Origin: DAOTWY01 sp003696565 | Lineage (GTDB): Bacteria > Chloroflexota > Anaerolineae > Aggregatilineales > Phototrophicaceae | DNA length: 18,180 nucleotides | Assembly (NCBI GenBank): GCA_034435635.1 | Contig: DAOTWY010000092.1 | Coordinates: forward strand, 1 to 18,180 | Direction: 5' to 3' | Shown here: positions 14,746-18,180 of the stretch, in pieces | Layout of the letters: each line of letters opens with the position of its first letter | How positions within the stretch are numbered: position 1 is the first letter of the stretch | Made by a program: the position numbers and the translations under genes | The notes under the pieces: model-generated | Seen by the model: the letters and a program-made list of their open reading frames with translations, nothing else | Database searches by the model: none | What the model was told of the DNA's origin: nothing

Positions 14746-16017
14746 ATGAAGCGAATTGGTAAACTCATGGCTGATATTTGGATTCATAATGGCACTATTA
14801 TTGGCGGACATGGCGGCGAACCGATTAAAAACGGCGTTGTACATATTCGCGATAATCGTATTCATGCCGTCGGGCGGGCGGCGGAAATAGGGATGCCGGC
14901 GGGTGTGCAAAAGATTGATGCACAAGGTGGCACAATTTTACCCGGTTTGATTGATACCCACGTCCATATCATGTTTGAATATCAAAACCCCGCAGTGATG
15001 GCGCAACAACCGTTTTCATTGCGCTTTTATAACGCCGTGCATTATATGCGTAAGACAATTGATGCAGGGATTACTTCTGTGCGTGATGCAGGCGGTGCAG
15101 ACCTGGGTACAAAAACTGCCGTGGAGCGTGGGCTGGTGGTTGGTCCACGGATGATGATTAGCACAGCACCACTTGGCATCACCGGCGGGCATTCAGATTG
15201 GTGGCAGCCTTCTGGCTCTGGGTTTAATTTGTTCCCAACTTATCCAGGAATGCCAGAGGGGTTGTGTGATGGCGTGGAGGATGTACGACGGGCGGTGCGG
15301 CAAGTGCTGCGCGCTGGGGCGGATGTCATTAAGATCATGGCGACTGGCGGCGTACTTAGCCCAACTGATCACCCGGATTTTATTGGCTTTTCTGAGGAAG
15401 AGCTGCGCGTCATTGTTGAGGAAGGTGAGAAGCGACGTGGTGTAAAAGTCATGGCGCATGCCCAAGGGCTAGAAGGGATTAAGCTGGCGTTGCGTGCTGG
15501 CATTCACAGCATTGAACATGGGATTTATTTGGATGATGAAACCTGTGAGTTAATGTTGGAACATGGGGCTTTTCTTGTTCCGACGTTAATTGCTCCTATT
15601 TGGGTTTTGGAGATGGCACAAGCAACTGGTGCCGTGCCGGAATATGGGGTGCGTAAAGCGCGTGAATCCATCGAAGCGCATACCGAAAGCATCAGCTTAG
15701 CGGTCAAAAAAGGGGTAAAAATTGCGATGGGGACAGATGCCGGTGTTATTCCCCATGGGCAGAACTTGCGTGAATTGGGGTTAATGGTCAAATGTGGTAT
15801 GACCCCGATGCAGGTATTAGTTGCTACCACCAAAACCGCTGCGGAATGTATGGGGTGGGATGACCGCCTGGGCACGTTAGAACCTGGCAAGCTTGCCGAT
15901 GTGATTGTCACCCGAACAGACCCCTTGCAAAACATTGAATCGCTGGAAAATACGGATAACATCACTGTAGTTATCCAAGATGGTAAAATTTTGAAGAATC
16001 ACCTGGATAAAAATTGA
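14746..16017 (+). CDS. Metal-dependent amidohydrolase family protein
   Basis: Amidohydrolase-superfamily enzyme of 423 residues, cytoplasmic, in the imidazolonepropionase/prolidase-like branch. All expected binuclear-metal ligands are visible: His72 and His74 in L-I-D-T-H-V-H, Lys196 in D-V-I-K-I-M-A-T-G-G (the position carbamylated in relatives), His238 in V-M-A-H-A-Q, His258 in S-I-E-H-G and Asp331 in M-G-T-D-A-G. A beta-sandwich formed by both termini closes with L-E-P-G-K-L-A-D-V-I-V and V-I-Q-D-G-K. Relatives cleave Xaa-Pro dipeptides or cyclic amides; the substrate here cannot be fixed. ATG 14746 has no ribosome binding site. ATG 14767 (M-A-D-I-W-I-H-N-G) is the more typical family start and equally possible. 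It converges with the PLP-protein gene, 26 bases apart. Confidence 0.9.
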   Translation: MKRIGKLMADIWIHNGTIIGGHGGEPIKNGVVHIRDNRIHAVGRAAEIGMPAGVQKIDAQGGTILPGLIDTHVHIMFEYQNPAVMAQQPFSLRFYNAVHYMRKTIDAGITSVRDAGGADLGTKTAVERGLVVGPRMMISTAPLGITGGHSDWWQPSGSGFNLFPTYPGMPEGLCDGVEDVRRAVRQVLRAGADVIKIMATGGVLSPTDHPDFIGFSEEELRVIVEEGEKRRGVKVMAHAQGLEGIKLALRAGIHSIEHGIYLDDETCELMLEHGAFLVPTLIAPIWVLEMAQATGAVPEYGVRKARESIEAHTESISLAVKKGVKIAMGTDAGVIPHGQNLRELGLMVKCGMTPMQVLVATTKTAAECMGWDDRLGTLEPGKLADVIVTRTDPLQNIESLENTDNITVVIQDGKILKNHLDKN

Positions 16018-16035
16018 TTTAGAGTCTATGTTGTG

Positions 16036-16064
16036 GGGCGGGGTTATGTCACAAAATCCCGCCC
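16036..16064. terminator. G+C-rich hairpin between convergent genes
   Basis: GGGCGGGGTT (16036-16045) pairs with AATCCCGCCC (16055-16064), with one G-T pair and a nine-base loop, between the amidohydrolase and PLP-protein genes. The far arm lies inside the last codons of the minus-strand gene. No T-run follows on either strand. It resembles the hairpin at 6871-6906 in using a GGGGCGGG core. Confidence 0.55.
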
Positions 16065-17243
16065 ATCCAGATGCCGCCGCCAACTGCCATCTGCCAAAAT
16101 GTCGGCGATAGTCGTCACAGCTGTGTGGACTTCCTCATCGCTATTGTAAAAATGTGGAGCGATGCGAATCCCCGCGTTTGCGCGATAATCGATCTTGATG
16201 TTACGCGCTAACATCTCACGGGAGACGGCATAGCTGTGTGGTGGGTTGAGCGTCACTGTGCCACCACGCACAGCAGAATCTCGTGGTGAAACAACTGGAT
16301 ACCCATATTGATCTGCCAGGTCAATCAATAATTGTGTTTGACGGATGGACTTTTGGCGGATGTGATCCACACTCACCTGGGCGATAATCTCCACACCGGG
16401 CTGAATAGCATGGAGTGATGCGATCCCCGGCGTGCCGTTCATGAGGCGGTAAATATCATCGCGCAGGACGAAGTTTTCAACATCAAATGCAAACGGCTGT
16501 TGATGGGCAAACCAACCAGTTACTTTAGGCATGAGTGTATTTAGCAAATCCGGGCGGACATATAAAAACACCCCACCCGGACCACCACATAGCCACTTCA
16601 ATACGCCACCGATGTAAAAATCGACGTTTAATGTGGTAACATCCACCGGAATAACCCCAACGCTATGATAACCATTTAGCACCACTTGTGCGCCTACTTG
16701 ATGCGCCTTATGGATAATTTCTGCAACTGGCATGATATACGCGCTGCGGAACAAAACGTGTGAAATGCTCACCAGGCGTGTGCGCTCATCAATGGCGTTT
16801 AAGATATCCTCGGTGTTGATGGTGATTCCATCCCGTGTTTTGACCATGTGCAGCGTAATGTGAGATGGCAACCAGGCTTTAAGTGTGTAGATATCGCCAG
16901 GGAAATCCATATCTGTGATGACAACTTTGTTGCGGCGGGTATCACTAAAATCCAGCGCGGAAAACAAAATGCTGTTGGCGATGCTAGCATTTTGATGGAT
17001 GATGACGCTGCCGGCAGGTGCGCCCATGAGTGGAGCAATTTTATCGCTCACCACGCGGTTTAACTCAAACCATGCACTTCCCCAGGCAGAGACACCTTGC
17101 TCTGCCCAGGTATCAGCATAATGTTTGAGACGGTCATAAACGCCACGTGGCATTGCCCCCAGCGAATTGCTGATCAGATAATGACACGTCTCTAGGATAG
17201 GGAACTCATCCCGCCATTTCAACAAAGGATCATCAGTCGTCAT
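16044..17243 (-). CDS. Kynureninase-like aminotransferase class V-fold PLP protein
   Basis: Fold-type I PLP protein of 399 residues, full length for the class V aminotransferase/kynureninase group. An N-terminal H-Y-L-I-S-N-S-L-G-A-M-P (21-32) matches the kynureninase N-S-L-G motif. H-Q-N-A-S-I-A-N (83-90) is the phosphate-contact region, D-F-P-G-D is at 113-117, and the Schiff-base Lys216 lies in G-G-V-L-K-W-L-C-G-G-P-G (212-223). At the position where related enzymes have Asp to hold the PLP ring nitrogen, this protein has Asn190 (V-V-L-N-G-Y-H-S-V-G), with codon AAT. That should weaken or change catalysis. Its ATG lies 18 bases after the stop of the upstream secreted-protein gene, with GGAG about 11 bases before it. 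The substrate is unknown. Confidence 0.85.
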   Translation of the reverse strand: MTTDDPLLKWRDEFPILETCHYLISNSLGAMPRGVYDRLKHYADTWAEQGVSAWGSAWFELNRVVSDKIAPLMGAPAGSVIIHQNASIANSILFSALDFSDTRRNKVVITDMDFPGDIYTLKAWLPSHITLHMVKTRDGITINTEDILNAIDERTRLVSISHVLFRSAYIMPVAEIIHKAHQVGAQVVLNGYHSVGVIPVDVTTLNVDFYIGGVLKWLCGGPGGVFLYVRPDLLNTLMPKVTGWFAHQQPFAFDVENFVLRDDIYRLMNGTPGIASLHAIQPGVEIIAQVSVDHIRQKSIRQTQLLIDLADQYGYPVVSPRDSAVRGGTVTLNPPHSYAVSREMLARNIKIDYRANAGIRIAPHFYNSDEEVHTAVTTIADILADGSWRRHLDGRDFVT

Positions 17244-17261
17244 CAGGTATCACACTCCGAT

Positions 17262-18005
17262 TTATGGATAATCTGCGCGGCGGATTGTGGTGGGTGAAAG
17301 CGCGTCAAAAATCACGACCCATACTTTACCCTCTGCGTTGGGGAGATAATTGACTTGAAATTCACCGGATGTTAGATAATACAATGTGGCAACACCGCCC
17401 GGTGTGCTGGCAATTTGTATGTTGCTGCTGGGTGATTCCGGTAATTCTGCGAAGGTGTTGGCGTTAACTGTCAATACGCGCCGCCCACGATAGTTTGTCT
17501 CTGGGTGAACTTGCCAAAATTCTAGATAAGGCTGTTTATCTTTGTTGAGCTTGGGGAACATGACAACAGGTAAATCCTCCCCGGCATTGAGTCGCCCATC
17601 AAAGCCGAGTAGTTGTTCTAGATACACTGTGCCAGTGGTGCAATTGACCGCCACTGTTGCGTATTCGCTAAAATCTGCATTACCGACGAAAAACTGCACA
17701 ACGGTGTTTTCTGGTAGGGTAATATCTGGTGGGGTGTTGATGGTAAATGACACTTGTGCGCCGCCGCCGGCTGTTGTGCCGATTGTTGTAATCTCATTGA
17801 GATAGTCTGTATATGCAATGGCTTTGACTTTAACGGTTGTCGGTGAGCCGTTAAATTGCGCTGTGATGCCTGCTAGGTTAATCGCCGGATCACAGCCACC
17901 TGCGAATCCATCTGTTCCGATAATTTCCACCGCATTTTGAGATGAAATGGTGGTGGATAGGCTTAAGATGCCGATGACAAACAATACTCCCAAAAGTTTA
18001 CGCAT
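17262..18005 (-). CDS. Secreted protein of unknown function
   Basis: I do not recognise this 247-residue family. A clear signal peptide (M-R-K-L-L-G-V-L-F-V-I-G-I-L) ends near T-I-S-S, with cleavage around residue 22. The mature chain is rich in Thr, Val, Gly and Asn with alternating polar and hydrophobic residues, suggesting beta-sandwich structure. It has two Cys, in G-G-C-D (about 38) and V-N-C-T-T (about 120), that could form a disulfide. The segment at about 170-235 (F-A-E-L-P then Y-L-P-N-A-E-G-K-V-W-V-V) recalls extracellular SH3-like repeats, but weakly. GGAG lies about 10 bases before the ATG. It heads a two-gene unit with the PLP protein. Confidence 0.7.
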   Translation of the reverse strand: MRKLLGVLFVIGILSLSTTISSQNAVEIIGTDGFAGGCDPAINLAGITAQFNGSPTTVKVKAIAYTDYLNEITTIGTTAGGGAQVSFTINTPPDITLPENTVVQFFVGNADFSEYATVAVNCTTGTVYLEQLLGFDGRLNAGEDLPVVMFPKLNKDKQPYLEFWQVHPETNYRGRRVLTVNANTFAELPESPSSNIQIASTPGGVATLYYLTSGEFQVNYLPNAEGKVWVVIFDALSPTTIRRADYP

Positions 18006-18054
18006 GGTCGTTTCTCCCTATCTCATGCTTTCACTACATATTGTAACGGAAAAT

Positions 18055-18066
18055 CAAACCGGTTTG
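18055..18066. promoter_or_regulatory. 12-base palindrome upstream of secreted-protein gene
   Basis: CAAACCGGTTTG is a perfect palindrome about 50 bases before the ATG of the minus-strand secreted-protein gene, next to a possible minus-strand -10 (TACAAT, 18045-18040). The position suits an operator. No good -35 was found for that box. Confidence 0.35.
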
Positions 18067-18140
18067 GATGTATATCCTTTGGCAATATCAAGATGATCCA
18101 ATCATTTTTAGCCAGACGCTAACACTGGTAATCTGATATC

Positions 18141-18149
18141 TGCTATAAT
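18141..18149 (+). promoter_or_regulatory. Extended -10 promoter facing out of the window
   Basis: TGCTATAAT is a perfect extended -10 box pointing to the right edge, with a transcription start expected near 18156. The gene it would serve lies beyond the window. An ATG at 18154 is open for the nine codons that remain but is too short to call. Confidence 0.45.
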
Positions 18150-18180
18150 CAAAATGTTGGCTGAACTTTCAAATTTTTAT

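Noticed and set aside
15525..15965. 146-codon minus-strand open frame inside the amidohydrolase gene
   Set aside because: Lies fully antisense to codons carrying conserved catalytic residues, and its protein looks like a shadow translation with no domain.
18154..18180. ATG followed by nine open codons at the right edge
   Set aside because: Too short to judge and coincides with the expected transcription start of the extended -10 promoter; cannot be supported as a gene from this window.

Overview
The window is a stretch of bacterial chromosome of moderate G+C content with no mobile elements, RNA genes, CRISPR arrays or phage genes that I can see. Seventeen protein-coding genes fill it densely, and no gap between genes exceeds about 260 bases. 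The gene set is a CHASE4 sensor kinase, a zinc-ribbon/FHA protein beside an ECF sigma factor, a TolB-like propeller, a DUF983 protein, a long-C-terminus glutamate dehydrogenase and secreted proteins of no clear family. Together with Shine-Dalgarno-led starts and frequent GTG starts, it suggests a free-living heterotroph, most plausibly a member of the Chloroflexota (Anaerolineae-like). That assignment is inference from gene style, not a database match.

Left part (1-5.4 kb): a minus-strand unit runs from a secreted DUF3298-type protein (1700-984) through a lipoprotein cytochrome c (980-570) to a four-helix membrane protein (536-21). A DUF983 zinc-ribbon membrane protein (1816-2262) is read the other way. 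A second minus-strand unit pairs a secreted HEYTH metallopeptidase-like protein (4057-2771) with a GNAT acetyltransferase (2770-2282) with no base between them. A TolB-like propeller protein (4125-5291) is divergent from that unit. The shared 67-base promoter gap holds a perfect 11-base-arm inverted repeat.

Middle part (5.4-8.5 kb): a well-preserved hexameric-type glutamate dehydrogenase (5424-6857) with its own promoter ends in a strong hairpin shared with a convergent GNAT gene. A SAM-dependent methyltransferase follows on the minus strand.

Signalling island (8.56-14.5 kb), all plus strand: PAS histidine kinase, zinc-ribbon/FHA protein, ECF sigma factor, then CHASE4-HAMP-PAS histidine kinase and two stand-alone receiver proteins. 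The first three genes sit 19 and 3 bases apart. The last three are separated by 12 bases and by a 1-base overlap. No anti-sigma factor, Ser/Thr kinase or output-domain response regulator is present. The island may join two-component sensing, phospho-threonine reading and alternative sigma control. Short related sequences (core CTTTAAGAAATTAAYCGA) lie in the gaps before, inside and after it, and two of them open tiny ORFs beginning M-x-x-F-K-K-L.

Right part (14.7-18.2 kb): a metal-dependent amidohydrolase with all metal ligands intact faces a kynureninase-like fold-type I PLP protein. That protein keeps its lysine but has Asn where the pyridine-nitrogen Asp is expected. It is preceded in its operon by a secreted protein of unknown function. 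The right edge holds an outward extended -10 promoter for a gene beyond the window.
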